A DNA stretch of 64,000 nucleotides from CAWCKS01 sp963796195 (GCA_963796195.1 CAWCKS010000005.1:198052-262051), one strand, 5' to 3'; shown: positions 1-10,354, counted from the stretch's first letter. The notes: generated from the sequence alone by a model not told the origin. Numbers and translations are program-made.

Positions 1-34
1 TCAAGGCTATGAGCTTAAGGACCGCGTTGAGGCA

Positions 35-54
35 GAGCATGAAGGATCATGCTC
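35..54. repeat. Short palindrome GAGCATGA...TCATGCTC
   Basis: Two 8-base arms (GAGCATGA and TCATGCTC) flank a 4-base centre just upstream of the CBS-domain gene. The arms match the outer arms of the palindromic element at 16018-16067, so this is probably a short or decayed member of that intergenic family. It could also form a small hairpin in the leader of the next gene. Confidence 0.5.
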
Positions 55-120
55 CAACGACCTGAGCATGATCTGGAATGCGCGGTCCTCTCGGCCTGGA
101 CAGGCTTAAGGAGGCGACCA

Positions 121-548
121 TGACCGTTCGTGCCGTACTCGAATCCAAGGGCTACACCATCGTCACCGTTGATCCCCGCGCGACTGTGCGCGCGGCGGTC
201 AAGCTTTTGTCGGAACGCCGCATTGGCGCCGTGCTTGTCATGGCGGACGGGCGAATCGCCGGCATCCTGTCGGAGCGCGACATTGTGCGCGTGCTCGGCG
301 AGCGCGGTGCTGCGATCCTCGACGAGAAAGTCGAGGAGGTGATGACGCGCAAGGTCATTACCTGTCGTCCGTCCGACACGGTCGCGGCGATCATGGAGTC
401 GATGACCGAAGGCAAGTTCCGCCATCTGCCCGTTGTCGACGATGGCAAGGTCGTCGGCCTCGTCTCGATCGGCGACGTCGTCAAGCGCCGCGTGATGGAC
501 ATCGAGCACGAGCAGGAAGCGCTGCGCGACTACATCAAGACGGCCTGA
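121..548 (+). CDS. CBS domain-containing protein
   Basis: The 142-residue cytoplasmic protein consists of two tandem CBS motifs (about residues 8-60 and 70-125), the usual minimal Bateman module that binds adenine nucleotides and acts as an energy or redox sensor. Typical CBS strings are visible: IGAVLVMADGRIAGILSERD in the first and FRHLPVVDDGKVVGLVS in the second. The ATG at 121 follows a strong AAGGAGG ribosome site, which decides it over the upstream in-frame start at 78. No enzyme domain is fused, so the target is unknown. Family assignment is firm; the ligand is inference. Confidence 0.9.
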
Positions 549-572
549 CAAGTCCCGGATATTGCTTCGAGA

Positions 573-1625
573 CTACTGCGCGGCCTCACTCTCGTCGGGC
601 CGCGCGTCGTTGGCTGCGGACGGCGCCGGCGTCGGCGCCAGAATTCCGATCGCCTCTTCGATCGATTCGATCGCGCGCTCGGCGGCACGGCGGCCGTGCT
701 CGATCGTCTCCGCTGCGCGATGAAAATCGAACAGGGCGACGCCGGAGATGCGCGGCGAGATCAGGATGTCGGGCGGATCGCCGGCAAGCCGCGCGCGCGT
801 GATCCGATCCTGCATGATGTTGAAGGCTTCCACCATCACAGTCGGGATCGCGGGCAGGCTCTGCTGGCTGCCGAAGCCGCCCTGCTTCATGGCGCGCTCG
901 GCGGAGAAGAAGCGGCGCAATCCCTTGCGCGGCACGATGACGGGCGAGTCTTCGACCTCGAGAATCTCGGGCGGCGTGCCGAACGCGGAAATGGTGCCGC
1001 CATGGCCAAAGCTGTCGCTGTTCAGGCTGACGGCGATCACGATCTCGGCGCCGAGCGCGCGCGCTGCCGACACCGGCACCGGGTTGACCAGCGCGCCGTC
1101 GACCAGCCAGCGATCGCCGACCAGCACGGGGGTGAAGATACCGGGCAGGGCATAGGACGCACGGAGCGCGTCGACCAGCCGGCCATGGGTCAGCCAGATC
1201 TCGTGGCCGGTTTTGATCTCGGTCGCAACCGCCGCAAACTTGATCGGCAGATCGTCGATACGGGTCTTGCCCAGCGCCTCCTGCAATCGCGCCGCAAGCT
1301 TGTTGCCGGCGATCAGGCCGGAGCCGTTGAGCTGGATATCGAGATAGCCGAACACGCTGCGCGCCTGCAGGCTGCGCGCCCAGCTTTCAAAGCCGTCGAG
1401 GTGCCCGGAGACGTATGCGCCGCCGACGGCGGCGCCGATCGATGTGCCGACCACGATGTCGGGTGCGATGCCGCGCGCCTGCAGCGCCCGGATCACGCCG
1501 ATATGGGCGAAGCCGCGCGCAGCACCCCCGCCAAGCACCAGCGCGATCAATGGCCGGCGCGTGGCACCAAGGCCTACACCGCCCGATGGCCTGGTCGGGC
1601 TATTGCCGCCGTCGACGATCGTCAA
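573..1625 (-). CDS. Patatin-like phospholipase family protein (RssA type)
   Basis: The 350-residue protein has every patatin landmark: the oxyanion loop LVLGGGAARGFAHIG near residues 30-44, the nucleophile elbow GTSIGA near 61-66, and the DGALVNPVP segment carrying the catalytic Asp near 175-183. It is a cytoplasmic-type lipid acyl hydrolase of the RssA branch, with no signal peptide and a disordered N-terminal 25 residues. A low-complexity tail follows residue 320. It converges on the CBS gene with a 24-bp gap. The lipid substrate is not predictable. A second, membrane-embedded patatin lies at 10547-13002 and is not a close paralogue. Confidence 0.9.
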   Translation of the reverse strand: MTIVDGGNSPTRPSGGVGLGATRRPLIALVLGGGAARGFAHIGVIRALQARGIAPDIVVGTSIGAAVGGAYVSGHLDGFESWARSLQARSVFGYLDIQLNGSGLIAGNKLAARLQEALGKTRIDDLPIKFAAVATEIKTGHEIWLTHGRLVDALRASYALPGIFTPVLVGDRWLVDGALVNPVPVSAARALGAEIVIAVSLNSDSFGHGGTISAFGTPPEILEVEDSPVIVPRKGLRRFFSAERAMKQGGFGSQQSLPAIPTVMVEAFNIMQDRITRARLAGDPPDILISPRISGVALFDFHRAAETIEHGRRAAERAIESIEEAIGILAPTPAPSAANDARPDESEAAQ

Positions 1626-1800
1626 AGGCCTGCCCTCCGAAAACTCGCGGTGACCGCCGAATTGGCTGACATCACTGCAAAAACCGCTCTTTGACAGAAA
1701 ATATGACCGGTCGACGACGGATGCCAGTTCTGAATTACGATGCGGCTAACGCGCGGTGCAAGGCTTGAATTTGCCTGCTTTTCGGTGAACAACCGCCATT

Positions 1801-2871
1801 GTGACAGTTCCGATACCAGCCCGCCGCGAGGCCGCGCAGCGTACGCGTTACCGCGTCATCATCGCGCTTGCGATGAGTGCGATCGCGCTTTCCGCGATGC
1901 CGGCACGAGCGCAGTTGTTCGGCGATCGCCCGGCGCCGGTGCCGCCGGCCAACGTGCCGATCACCGACGCGCCGCCGGGCAGCGCGATCAGTCTTGCGCC
2001 GCCGTCCGGACCCGGAGCCGCACCTTTATCCGCGCCGCTGCCGCCGCCGATCTCCGGTGGCAGCTCGCTCGCGCCGAATTCCACCGTGGCGACGCCGAGC
2101 ACGCCGACAACCGGGCAGGCGGTGCTGGCGCTCAGCGCCCGTTACGGCAAGGATGCGCCGAATATCGCTTCGGGTTTGATCTGGCGCGTCTACGGCGACA
2201 AGCCGGACGCGACGGGTGTGTTCAAGCTCTTGCGCGAAGAGCGTTCGACCACGCCCAACATCGTTCTCCCTGCGGGCAACTATGTCGTCCACGTCAGCCT
2301 CGGCCTTGTCAGCGCCGTGCGCGCGGTCACGTTGAAGCAGGATACGGTGCGCGAGGTGTTCGATCTGCCGGCCGGCGGCTTGCGCATCGAAGGCCGCGTC
2401 GGCACCAGCAAGATTCCGCCTGGCCAGGTGACCTTCAACATCTACAAGGGCAGCCAGTTCGAGCCGGTCGAGCGCGCGCCGATCGCGCAGAACATCGCCG
2501 CCGGCGACGTCGCCGTGATCCCGGAAGGCACTTATTATATTGTCTCGAACTATGGTGACGGCAATTCGGTCGTGCGCTCGGACATCCGCGTGCAGGCTGG
2601 CAAGCTGACCGACGTGATCGTCACCCACCGCGCCGCGCTGATCATGCTGAAGCTGGTCAGCGAGAACGGCGGCGAGGCGCTCGCCAATACGCAATGGTCG
2701 GTGCTGACGCCGGGCGGTGACGTGATCAAGGAATCGATCGGCGCCTTTCCGCGCGTCGTGCTGGCCGAAGGCGAGTATCGCGCCGTCGCCAAGAACGAAG
2801 GCAAGGTCTACCAGCGCGACTTCAACGTCGTGAACGGCGTCGACGGCGAAGTCGAGGTCGTCGCCAAGTAA
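1801..2871 (+). CDS. Secreted protein of unknown function with repeated beta-rich modules
   Basis: This 356-residue protein starts at a GTG and has a Sec signal (RYRVIIALAMSAIALSAMPA, cleavage after ARA-Q). A Pro-rich linker (about residues 40-100) follows, then three similar beta-sandwich-like modules of about 80 residues. They share strings such as LPAGNYVVHVSLG, IPEGTYYIVSNYGD and LAEGEYRAVAKNEG. Similar modules occur as C-terminal domains of some rhizobial von Willebrand-type proteins, but no vWA domain is present here. It is probably periplasmic or surface exposed. The function is unknown and the start codon is uncertain because no good ribosome site precedes it. Confidence 0.75.
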   Translation: MTVPIPARREAAQRTRYRVIIALAMSAIALSAMPARAQLFGDRPAPVPPANVPITDAPPGSAISLAPPSGPGAAPLSAPLPPPISGGSSLAPNSTVATPSTPTTGQAVLALSARYGKDAPNIASGLIWRVYGDKPDATGVFKLLREERSTTPNIVLPAGNYVVHVSLGLVSAVRAVTLKQDTVREVFDLPAGGLRIEGRVGTSKIPPGQVTFNIYKGSQFEPVERAPIAQNIAAGDVAVIPEGTYYIVSNYGDGNSVVRSDIRVQAGKLTDVIVTHRAALIMLKLVSENGGEALANTQWSVLTPGGDVIKESIGAFPRVVLAEGEYRAVAKNEGKVYQRDFNVVNGVDGEVEVVAK

Positions 2872-2895
2872 GTCACCAAGCAAGTCGCCAAGTAA
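2860..2895 (+). repeat. Three 12-bp tandem copies across a stop codon
   Basis: Three near-identical 12-bp units (GTCGCCAAGTAA, GTCACCAAGCAA, GTCGCCAAGTAA) run head to tail. The first unit holds the last codons and stop of the preceding secreted protein. The third unit carries a second in-frame TAA, so a read-through product would gain only eight residues. Confidence 0.8.
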
Positions 2896-3049
2896 CACCT
2901 TCGATCACCGCCGCATCTGTCGTCCTGCGGTAACCATCAACTGTCTTATTTCTGTCATAAAGCGGCGCGGCGGCTCGCGCGCGCGCTGCTTTTACGCGCG
3001 GTTAAAGTGTCGCGGTCAGCTTGCCCCTCGCGCAGTGGGGGCAAGAAGA

Positions 3050-5581
3050 ATGAGTGCGATGACTGCAAGCGCGCAGCCGCGTCGCCGGCTGTTCGGCGCC
3101 GACGTGTTCTCCGACCTGGAAGTCCTGCGGCGTAAATGGAATGCGGCGCTCAAGCCCGGCCATCGTCTGCCTCCTTACGAAGACATCATGCTGGGCAGCC
3201 TCGGGCGGCTCGCCGACCATATGATGTTGCTGAAGGGCGAGGCCGGGACAACGCTGACCACGGTGCGCGCCGGCCAGTACGTTCGCAACTGGCTCGGTAC
3301 TGACGATAACGACATCGCGGTCGCGCAGCTGCCAGCCGATTGCGCGGTTGCGCTGAACGATGTCGTGATCGCTGCGGCCGCTGCCTCAAAACCCTCATCG
3401 TCGACGGCCTATCGCGTCCGTGACGGCCTGGTCGAGACTTACGACGTGCTGGCGATGCCGCTCGCCAACCGCTGGGGCGCGCCGCTGATGGCGGTCTATG
3501 TCCGCGAGCGCGGCAGCCGGTTCGAACTGGTCGATTCGATCTATCGCTCAACCAACGAAGGCATGATCGCGCTCGTCGCGGTGCGCGAGCCTGATGGCAT
3601 CGACGTCGTCGACTTCCAGATCCTCGATCTCAATGACGGTGCCGAACGCTTGCTGCGACTGCCCGCCGCGCGGCTGCGCTGGCGCAAGATCGGCGGCAGC
3701 AGCCATCCGTTTGCGACTGCTGATACGCTGGCGCGGCTGAAGTCGGCGTTGCGGACCCAGCAGCGCGAGCAATTCGAGATCGACGTGACGGCGGACGGCC
3801 AGACCACTTACGTTCGGGTCGGCGTGGCGGCGACCGGCGACCTCGTCTGCGCGACGCTGTCCGACGTCACCGAGATCAAGCGCAGCGAAGCCTCGTTTCG
3901 TCTGCTGTTCGAAAGCAACCCAACTCCGATGTGGGTGTTCGACGTCGAGACCTTGCGCTTCCTCAGCGTCAACGACGCCGCGGTCGGCCACTATGGCTAC
4001 CGCCGCGACCAGTTCCTCGCGATGACCTATTCCGATCTCTGGCCGGCGGCGGAGCGCGCGCAGCACCTCGAGGCGCTGCAGGTGGCCGCCGAGGCCTATC
4101 AATCCAGTCAAAGCTGGCATCATGCCAAGGCCAATGGCGAGCTGATCGAGGTCGTGACGTTCGGCCGCCGCGTGACCTTTGCCGATCGCACCGCATTCCT
4201 TGTGACGGTCATGGACGTGACCGAGCGCAGGCGTGCCGAGGCCCGTATCGCCCACATGGCGCATCACGACGCGCTCACGGATCTGCCGAACCGCACGGTG
4301 TTCAGCCAGCGACTGAACGAGGCCTTGGCGCGGGTACGGCGCGATCGCGAGCGTATCGCCGTGTTGTGGGTCGACCTCGATCATTTCAAGACAGTCAACA
4401 ACTCTTTTGGCCATTCGGTCGGCGACCGCCTGTTGAAGGCGGCTGCGCAGCGCTTGTGCAATGCGAGCGGTGAGGGTGCGCTGGTCGCGCGCCTCGGCGG
4501 CGATGAATTCGCGGTGTTGCTGGAATCGGTTTCGACGCCAAATGACGCCGGCGCAGTGGCCGAGCGGCTGATCGAAGCCCTGAGCGTTCCGTTCGAGTTC
4601 GCAGGCACCGAAATGACGGTCGGTACCAGCGTCGGCATTGTGCTTTATCCGGGCGACGGCCAGAGCGCCGAAGAGCTGTTGCGCAACGCCGATCTCGCGC
4701 TTTATCGCGCCAAGGCCGACGGCCGCGGCACGCACCATTTCTTCGAGCCGGAGATGGACCGGCAGGCCCAGAAACGCCGCGGGCTGGAGCGCGATCTGCG
4801 CAAGGGCCTGATGCGCGGCGAGTTCGAGCTCTATTACCAGCCGCTGATCGACCTCGCCTCCGAGCGTGTCACCGCTTTCGAAGCGCTGTTGCGCTGGAAT
4901 CATCCCGAGCGCGGCATGGTGCCACCGGTCGAGTTCATTTCTGTCGCCGAAGAAACCGGCTTGATCACGCCGCTCGGCGAGTGGGTGCTGCAGTCCGCCT
5001 GCAGCGAGGCCGCAACCTGGCCCGACGACGTCAAGATCGCCGTCAATCTCTCGCCGCTGCAGTTCCGCAACCGCAACCTCGTTGCCGCCGTCATCAACGC
5101 GCTGGCGCGCTCCGGCCTCGCGCCAGGGCGGCTCGAGCTCGAGATCACCGAGTCCGTGCTGCTCGCCGAGACCGATTCGAACATCGCGACGTTGCACCAG
5201 CTGCGCGCGCTCGGCGTGCGCATCTCGATGGACGATTTCGGTACCGGCTATTCCAGCCTCGGCTACCTGCGCAGCTTCCCGTTCGACAAGATCAAGATCG
5301 ACCGCTCATTCGTCAGCGAGATCGCGCAGGACGAGGATTGCGCCGCCATCATCCGGGCGATCTCGGGCCTTGGGCGCAGTCTGCGCATCCGCACCACCGC
5401 TGAAGGCGTCGAGACCGCAGCCCAGCTCGGCCGGCTGCGCGACGAAGGCTGCACGGAGGTGCAGGGCTATTATTTCAGCCCGCCGCGGCCGGCGTCGGAG
5501 GTCGCGGGCTTGCTGGAAAAATTTGGCGCGGGCCCGAGCGCTGCGCAGCCGGTGGAGCAGCTCGCTAGGAAAATCGCGTAA
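3050..5581 (+). CDS. PAS-GGDEF-EAL cyclic-di-GMP turnover protein
   Basis: The roughly 843-residue cytoplasmic protein has an N-terminal PAS_5-like region (about 15-160), a middle PAS domain (about 275-395, ending in VTVMDVTERR), a GGDEF domain (about 410-570) and an EAL domain (about 580-825). The diguanylate cyclase site is intact (RLGGDEFAVLLE). The phosphodiesterase motifs are also intact: EALLRW, NLSPLQF, LEITES, MDDFGTGYSSL, KIDRSF and AEGVET. Both activities are therefore possible, and which dominates cannot be read from sequence. There is no membrane segment, so the signal is probably cytosolic. A GTG at 3035 is an alternative start. Its 3' end overlaps the convergent nitroreductase gene by 17 bp. 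Confidence 0.92.
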   Translation: MSAMTASAQPRRRLFGADVFSDLEVLRRKWNAALKPGHRLPPYEDIMLGSLGRLADHMMLLKGEAGTTLTTVRAGQYVRNWLGTDDNDIAVAQLPADCAVALNDVVIAAAAASKPSSSTAYRVRDGLVETYDVLAMPLANRWGAPLMAVYVRERGSRFELVDSIYRSTNEGMIALVAVREPDGIDVVDFQILDLNDGAERLLRLPAARLRWRKIGGSSHPFATADTLARLKSALRTQQREQFEIDVTADGQTTYVRVGVAATGDLVCATLSDVTEIKRSEASFRLLFESNPTPMWVFDVETLRFLSVNDAAVGHYGYRRDQFLAMTYSDLWPAAERAQHLEALQVAAEAYQSSQSWHHAKANGELIEVVTFGRRVTFADRTAFLVTVMDVTERRRAEARIAHMAHHDALTDLPNRTVFSQRLNEALARVRRDRERIAVLWVDLDHFKTVNNSFGHSVGDRLLKAAAQRLCNASGEGALVARLGGDEFAVLLESVSTPNDAGAVAERLIEALSVPFEFAGTEMTVGTSVGIVLYPGDGQSAEELLRNADLALYRAKADGRGTHHFFEPEMDRQAQKRRGLERDLRKGLMRGEFELYYQPLIDLASERVTAFEALLRWNHPERGMVPPVEFISVAEETGLITPLGEWVLQSACSEAATWPDDVKIAVNLSPLQFRNRNLVAAVINALARSGLAPGRLELEITESVLLAETDSNIATLHQLRALGVRISMDDFGTGYSSLGYLRSFPFDKIKIDRSFVSEIAQDEDCAAIIRAISGLGRSLRIRTTAEGVETAAQLGRLRDEGCTEVQGYYFSPPRPASEVAGLLEKFGAGPSAAQPVEQLARKIA

Positions 5582-6131
5582 CGATATCCTTCAGCACCGG
5601 TCGGTCGCGGTCTTCGGTCGGGCGGGTGGCGCGGCCGATATGGACGAAGCCCGCCATCTTCTCGTCCGCCGCAAGACCCAGCGCTGCGAGCGCCTCGCGG
5701 TCGAACGCCATCCAGCCGGTCAGCCAGCTCGCGACATAGCCGAGCCCGTTCGCGGCGGTGACGATGTTCATCGCGCTCGCGCCGGCCGACAGCTCCTGCT
5801 CCCATTCCGGGATCTTCACATGCGGCCTGGCCCGGCTGACGACGCCGATCACCAGCGGCGCATGGAGGAAGCGCTTGCGCTCGACCTCGACCTGGTCGGC
5901 GGTGGCCTGCGAATTCTTGCGCTTGAAAATCTCGGCAATGAGGTTGCCGGCCTTCTCGCGCGCGGTACCCTCGAACACGATGAAGCGCCATGGCACCAGC
6001 TTGCCGTGATCCGGCACACGGGCGCCAAGCGTCAGGATGGTCTCGAGTTCGTCCGCAGTCGGACCGGGGCCAGTCATCTCGATCGGCTTCACCGAGCGGC
6101 GGGATTTCAAGAGTTGAATGGTATCGGGCAT
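5565..6131 (-). CDS. Nitroreductase family protein
   Basis: This 188-residue flavoprotein of the NADH oxidase/nitroreductase fold begins MPDTIQLLKSRRSVKP, the family's FMN phosphate-binding SRRS signature. It continues with the VPDHGKLVPWRF substrate and flavin region and ends near FVHIGRATRPTEDR. The length is normal for the minimal YdjA-like branch (about 185 residues). I chose the ATG at 6131 because the family signature starts directly after it; a longer start at 6209 adds 26 residues unlike the family. It reduces nitro or quinone substrates with NAD(P)H, but the natural substrate is unknown. The 3' end overlaps the convergent GGDEF-EAL gene. Confidence 0.88.
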   Translation of the reverse strand: MPDTIQLLKSRRSVKPIEMTGPGPTADELETILTLGARVPDHGKLVPWRFIVFEGTAREKAGNLIAEIFKRKNSQATADQVEVERKRFLHAPLVIGVVSRARPHVKIPEWEQELSAGASAMNIVTAANGLGYVASWLTGWMAFDREALAALGLAADEKMAGFVHIGRATRPTEDRDRPVLKDIVTRFS

Positions 6132-6234
6132 GCGCGATCCGTGAGATGTTCGAGACCTTGATATTGGACTTGCGTCCCGTCGGACAAGGTCCGGCCGTTT
6201 AGAGCTCAACTAAACAGCCGGTCGCTTTGCCGCT

Positions 6235-8240
6235 CTATTCCGCCGCCAGCGCCTGCTGTGTCCGCTTCAAATCCGGCGGCGTTGCTTCGTCGACCAGCGC
6301 TGCGATCGCCTGATCGAGCGCTGCCACCTGTCTGGCGGTCGGAGCCAAGCCGGCGGATCGAGACCGTGCGGGTCTCGGCTTCCTTCTTGCCGACCACGAG
6401 TAGCGCCGGGATTTTCGCCAGCGAGTGCTCGCGGACCTTGTAGTTGATCTTCTCGTTGCGCAGGTCGATGTTGGCGCGCAAGCCTGCACGCCGCACCGCG
6501 GCGAGCACCTGCTTCGCATAGTCGTCACCATCAGACGTGATCGTGGTGACGACGGCCTGCACCGGCGCGAGCCAGAGCGGGAAGTGCCCCGCGAAGTGCT
6601 CGATCAGGATGCCCGTAAAACGCTCCATCGAACCGCAGATCGCGCGATGCACCATGACCGGCGTCTTCTTCGACCCGTCTGCGTCGATGTAGAACGCGCC
6701 AAAGCGTTCCGGCAGATTGAAGTCGACCTGCGTGGTGCCGCACTGCCAGTCACGTCCGATCGCGTCGCGCAGCGCGTATTCGAATTTTGGCCCGTAGAAC
6801 GCGCCTTCGCCGGGATTGATCGCGGTCTTGATCTGTCCGTTGTGGCTCTGCGCCGCGATCTTCTTCAGCACATCGCTCATGATGCCTTCGGCATGATCCC
6901 ACGCCGCATCGGAGCCGACCCGCTTGTCCGGGCGCGTCGACAGCTTGATTGTGAGTTCGCCCTCGAACCCGAAGTCCGCATAGGTCGACAGGATCAGCTC
7001 GTTGATCCGCAGGCACTCGGCCGCCAGCTGGTCCTCGGTGCAGAACACGTGCGCGTCGTCCTGGGTGAAGCCGCGCACGCGCAACAGGCCATGCATCGCG
7101 CCTGACGGCTCGTAACGGTGCACGATGCCGAACTCGGCGAGCCGAATGGGCAGGTCGCGATAGCTCTTCAGCCCGTGCTTGAAGATCTGCACGTGGCCGG
7201 GACAGTTCATCGGCTTGATGGCAAACCAGCGCTTGTCCTCGGCCTCGTCGCCGGCGGACTGCGCCGCGAACATGTTCTCGCGATACCAGTCCCAGTGGCC
7301 TGACGTCTCCCACAGCGACTTGTCGAGCATTTGCGGCGCATTGACCTCGTCATAGACGCCGGCCAGCCGTCGGCGCATGTAGCTGACGATGGCCTGAAAC
7401 AGCGTCCAGCCCTTGGCGTGCCAGAACACGACGCCGGGGCCTTCTTCCTGGAAATGGAACAGGTCGAGCTCGCGGCCGAGCCGCCGGTGGTCGCGCTTCT
7501 CGGCTTCCTCGAGCTGCTTCAGATAGGCGTCGAGGTCTTCCTGCCTGGCGAACGCTGTGCCGTAGATGCGCGTCAGCATCGGGTTGTTGGAATCGCCGCG
7601 CCAGTACGCGCCGGCCACCTTCATCAGCTTGAAGGCGTTGCCGACCTTGGCCGTCGAGGTCATGTGCGGGCCGCGGCAGAGGTCGAACCAGTCGCCCTGC
7701 TTGTAGATGCGGATGGTCTGATCTTCCGGAATCGCGTCGACCAGCTCGACCTTGAACAGCTCGCCCTTGTCGCGAAAGACTTTCTTCGCTTCGTCGCGCG
7801 ACCAGATTTCCTTGGTGAACGGTTTGTCGCGCGCGATGATCTCGCGCATCTTCTTTTCGATGCGCGTCGAAATCCTCGGGCGTGAACGGCTCGTTGCGGA
7901 AGAAGTCGTAATAGAAGCCGTTCTCGATCACCGGGCCGATGGTGACTTGCGTGCCCGGCCACAAGGTCTGCACGGCTTCGGCGAGCACGTGCGCTGCATC
8001 GTGCCGGATCAACTCCAGCGCGCGGGGGTCCTCGCGATTGACGAACTCGATCTTCGCGTCATGGTCGATCGGATCGGCGAGATCAGCGAGTTCGCCGTCG
8101 AGCGCCATCGCGACCGTTCGCTTCAAGAGCGACGGTGAGATGCCCCTGGCAATCTCGGTTCCGGTGATGTTTTTGGGGAATTCGCGGCGGGCGCCGTCGG
8201 GGAACGTCAGGGTGACCTGGGAGTCGGGCATCGCTGCCAT
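6235..8240 (-). CDS. thrS: Threonine--tRNA ligase (two frameshifts in this sequence)
   Basis: This class II aminoacyl-tRNA synthetase charges tRNA-Thr with threonine. The reading runs TGS domain (LTFPDGARREFPKNITGTEI), the editing domain (HDAAHVLAEAVQ), the catalytic core (FAIKPMNCPGHVQIFKHGLK, VHRAICGSMERF) and the anticodon-binding domain (ALLVVGKKEAETRTVSIRRLGS). Reconstructed length is about 668 residues, normal for ThrS. The frame breaks twice: near 7865, where one extra base separates the editing domain start from MREIIARDKPF, and near 6328, where the true C-terminus DQAIAALVDEATPPDLKRT lies in another frame. This gene is single copy and essential in most bacteria, so both breaks are probably sequence errors. 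Confidence 0.9.
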
Positions 8241-8407
8241 GTCAGTCTCCTTCTGCTCACTCCTGCGAACCGACGCAGGTAAGCGGTGAGGCTGTATAGC
8301 AAGAGAGATTCGCCGATCGCAACGGCAAATTGCCTGTTCGACAGGCCTCGGCTGGACGGCTGCGGCGGGTGCACTTAATCTTTCGGTCGCGATGGCGGGA
8401 GGTCAGG

Positions 8408-10354
8408 ATGTTGCGGGCAGGGCGCATCGGTCTTGCGGGTTCTTGCGCGTTTATTGTCATAGCGCTCACCCTGCTTGCCTCCGCCCAAGCCCAGCCGGCG
8501 CTGCAGCGGCAGTGCACGACCATGGGCAGCCCAAACCAGATCGCAGCCTGTTCGGCGCTGATCGCCGCGGGCCGCAGCGATGTCGCCGAGTTCTACTACG
8601 CCCGCGGCGCCGCGCTGCTCGACAAGCGCGATTGCGACGGCGCGCTTGCCGACTTCGACTCGGCGGTTCGGCTGAAGCCCAACGAACCCGCCTATCACGG
8701 CGGGCGCGGCCTCGTGTTCTACCAGTGCAAGCGCGACTACCGGCAGGCGCTCGATGCGTTCAGCGAGGTCGTGCGCCTGACCCCGAATGACGCCGCCGCC
8801 TGGGATATCCGCAGCAATTGCAGGAAACTGCTCGGCGATCTCGATGGCGCCATCGCCGACGACACCATGGCGATCAAGCTCGATCCGAAGACCGCGATGT
8901 ATCGCGGCAACCGCGCGATCGCCTATCAGGAGAAGGGCGACCGCGTGAATGCGCTCGCCGACTTCAATTTCGAGGTGCAGGCCTCGCCGAATTCGTCGCC
9001 GGCGGTCGCCAACCGCGGCCTGTTCTTTCTCAACATCGGCCAGCTCGATCTCGCAATCGCCGATCTTACGACCGCGATCAGGCTCGATCCCAATGCGTCC
9101 AAGGCCTACGCCAACCGCGCCGAGGCGTTCCGCCAGAAGGGCGATCTCGACCGCGCGCTTTTCGACCTCGACCAGGCGATCAGGATCAATCCGCGCGATC
9201 CTCTGAACTTCGGCCGCCGCGCCGACGTCCTGCGTTACCGCGGCGACTTTCGCGACGCGATCGCCGAGGACGATCGCGCGCTCGGCATCGACCCCGACTA
9301 CATTCCGGGCCTCACCGGTCGCGGCTTGAGCTTAGAGCGGCTCGGCGACGTCGCACAGGCAAAGGTTGAATTCGCCAGGGCGATCGCGTCGAAAAGTTAT
9401 CTCGCCAATCTCGACTATTCGAAATCGGCGCTGGAGACTGCGCGGGCGCGCCTTGCGGCGCTCGAGTCCGGCGCGCCGCCGCCGCAGATTCCGCCGGCGC
9501 CGCGCAAGTCCGAAAAGGAGAACTCGATCCCGACGCCGATCCCGGTCGTCGCGCCGGTGCCGCCTGACCTGAAGCAAACAACGATCGCCAGCCAGGGCCG
9601 GCGCATTGCGCTGGTCATCGGCAACTCCGGCTATCAGAGCGTCGTCAAGCTGGTGAACCCGAAGAACGATGCCGCGCTGGTTGCCGCGTCCTTGCGCAAT
9701 ACCGGCTTCACGGAGGTGACGGTCTTGACGGATGCGCCGCGGGCAAAGTTGCTGGAGACGCTGCGTGCCTTCGCCGAGGACGCCAAAACGGCGGACTGGG
9801 CGGTCGTCTACTACGCCGGTCACGGTGTCGAGGTGAACGGCACCAACTATCTCGTTCCGATCGATGCGAAGATTGCGTCGGGCGCCGATCTCATCGGCCA
9901 GGGCGTGCCGGTGAGCGAGATCATTGCCGCCGAGGCCGGCGCGAAGAAACTCAAGCTCGTCGTGCTCGACGCCTGCCGCGACAATCCGTTCCCGGCCGAA
10001 CCTGCGTTGCCCAACGTCGTCGCGTCGGCGGCGCCGGTGGCGTCGGGCGATGCGGCGCGTTCGCTCGCGCGCACGTTGGCGCAGGGCAAGGGCCTTGCGG
10101 CGATCAAGGCGGACGCCGGCACGCTGATCGTGTTCGCGGCCAAGGACGGGCAGACCGCGCTCGACGGCGACGGCGACGACTCGCCGTTCGCCATTGCGGT
10201 CGCACAGCGGATCGCGACGCCCGGGGTCGAGATCAACAAGCTGTTTCGCCTCGTGCGCGACGACGTGATGGAGGCGACCGCCGGCCGCCAGGAGCCGTAC
10301 ACCTATGGCTCGCTGCCGGGCCGCGAGGATTTTTTCTTCGTCGCCGCGAAGTGA
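8408..10354 (+). CDS. Exported TPR-caspase (peptidase C14) protein
   Basis: The 648-residue protein starts with a Sec signal peptide (about residues 1-29, ending AQAQP). Six or seven tetratricopeptide repeats follow (about 55-340), then a Pro-rich linker (about 350-385) and a C-terminal caspase-fold domain (about 390-640). The catalytic dyad is visible as His in VVYYAGHGVEV (about 471) and Cys in LVVLDACRDNPF (about 522). The fold start RIALVIGNSGYQ is typical of metacaspase-like C14 peptidases. The signal peptide places both the repeats and the protease outside the cytoplasm. It heads a same-strand run with a membrane patatin and a TAXI protein. Substrate and trigger are unknown. Confidence 0.9.
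   Translation: MLRAGRIGLAGSCAFIVIALTLLASAQAQPALQRQCTTMGSPNQIAACSALIAAGRSDVAEFYYARGAALLDKRDCDGALADFDSAVRLKPNEPAYHGGRGLVFYQCKRDYRQALDAFSEVVRLTPNDAAAWDIRSNCRKLLGDLDGAIADDTMAIKLDPKTAMYRGNRAIAYQEKGDRVNALADFNFEVQASPNSSPAVANRGLFFLNIGQLDLAIADLTTAIRLDPNASKAYANRAEAFRQKGDLDRALFDLDQAIRINPRDPLNFGRRADVLRYRGDFRDAIAEDDRALGIDPDYIPGLTGRGLSLERLGDVAQAKVEFARAIASKSYLANLDYSKSALETARARLAALESGAPPPQIPPAPRKSEKENSIPTPIPVVAPVPPDLKQTTIASQGRRIALVIGNSGYQSVVKLVNPKNDAALVAASLRNTGFTEVTVLTDAPRAKLLETLRAFAEDAKTADWAVVYYAGHGVEVNGTNYLVPIDAKIASGADLIGQGVPVSEIIAAEAGAKKLKLVVLDACRDNPFPAEPALPNVVASAAPVASGDAARSLARTLAQGKGLAAIKADAGTLIVFAAKDGQTALDGDGDDSPFAIAVAQRIATPGVEINKLFRLVRDDVMEATAGRQEPYTYGSLPGREDFFFVAAK

Noticed and set aside
3548..5197. 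Long open frame of 549 residues on the minus strand
   Set aside because: It lies fully opposite the GGDEF-EAL gene, which has all motifs. The frame has no family features and its composition is that of a GC-rich shadow.
8408..10354. Caspase gene as part of an anti-phage defence system
   Set aside because: Defence caspases are cytoplasmic and paired with a sensor or nuclease. This one has a clear signal peptide and no defence genes around it.
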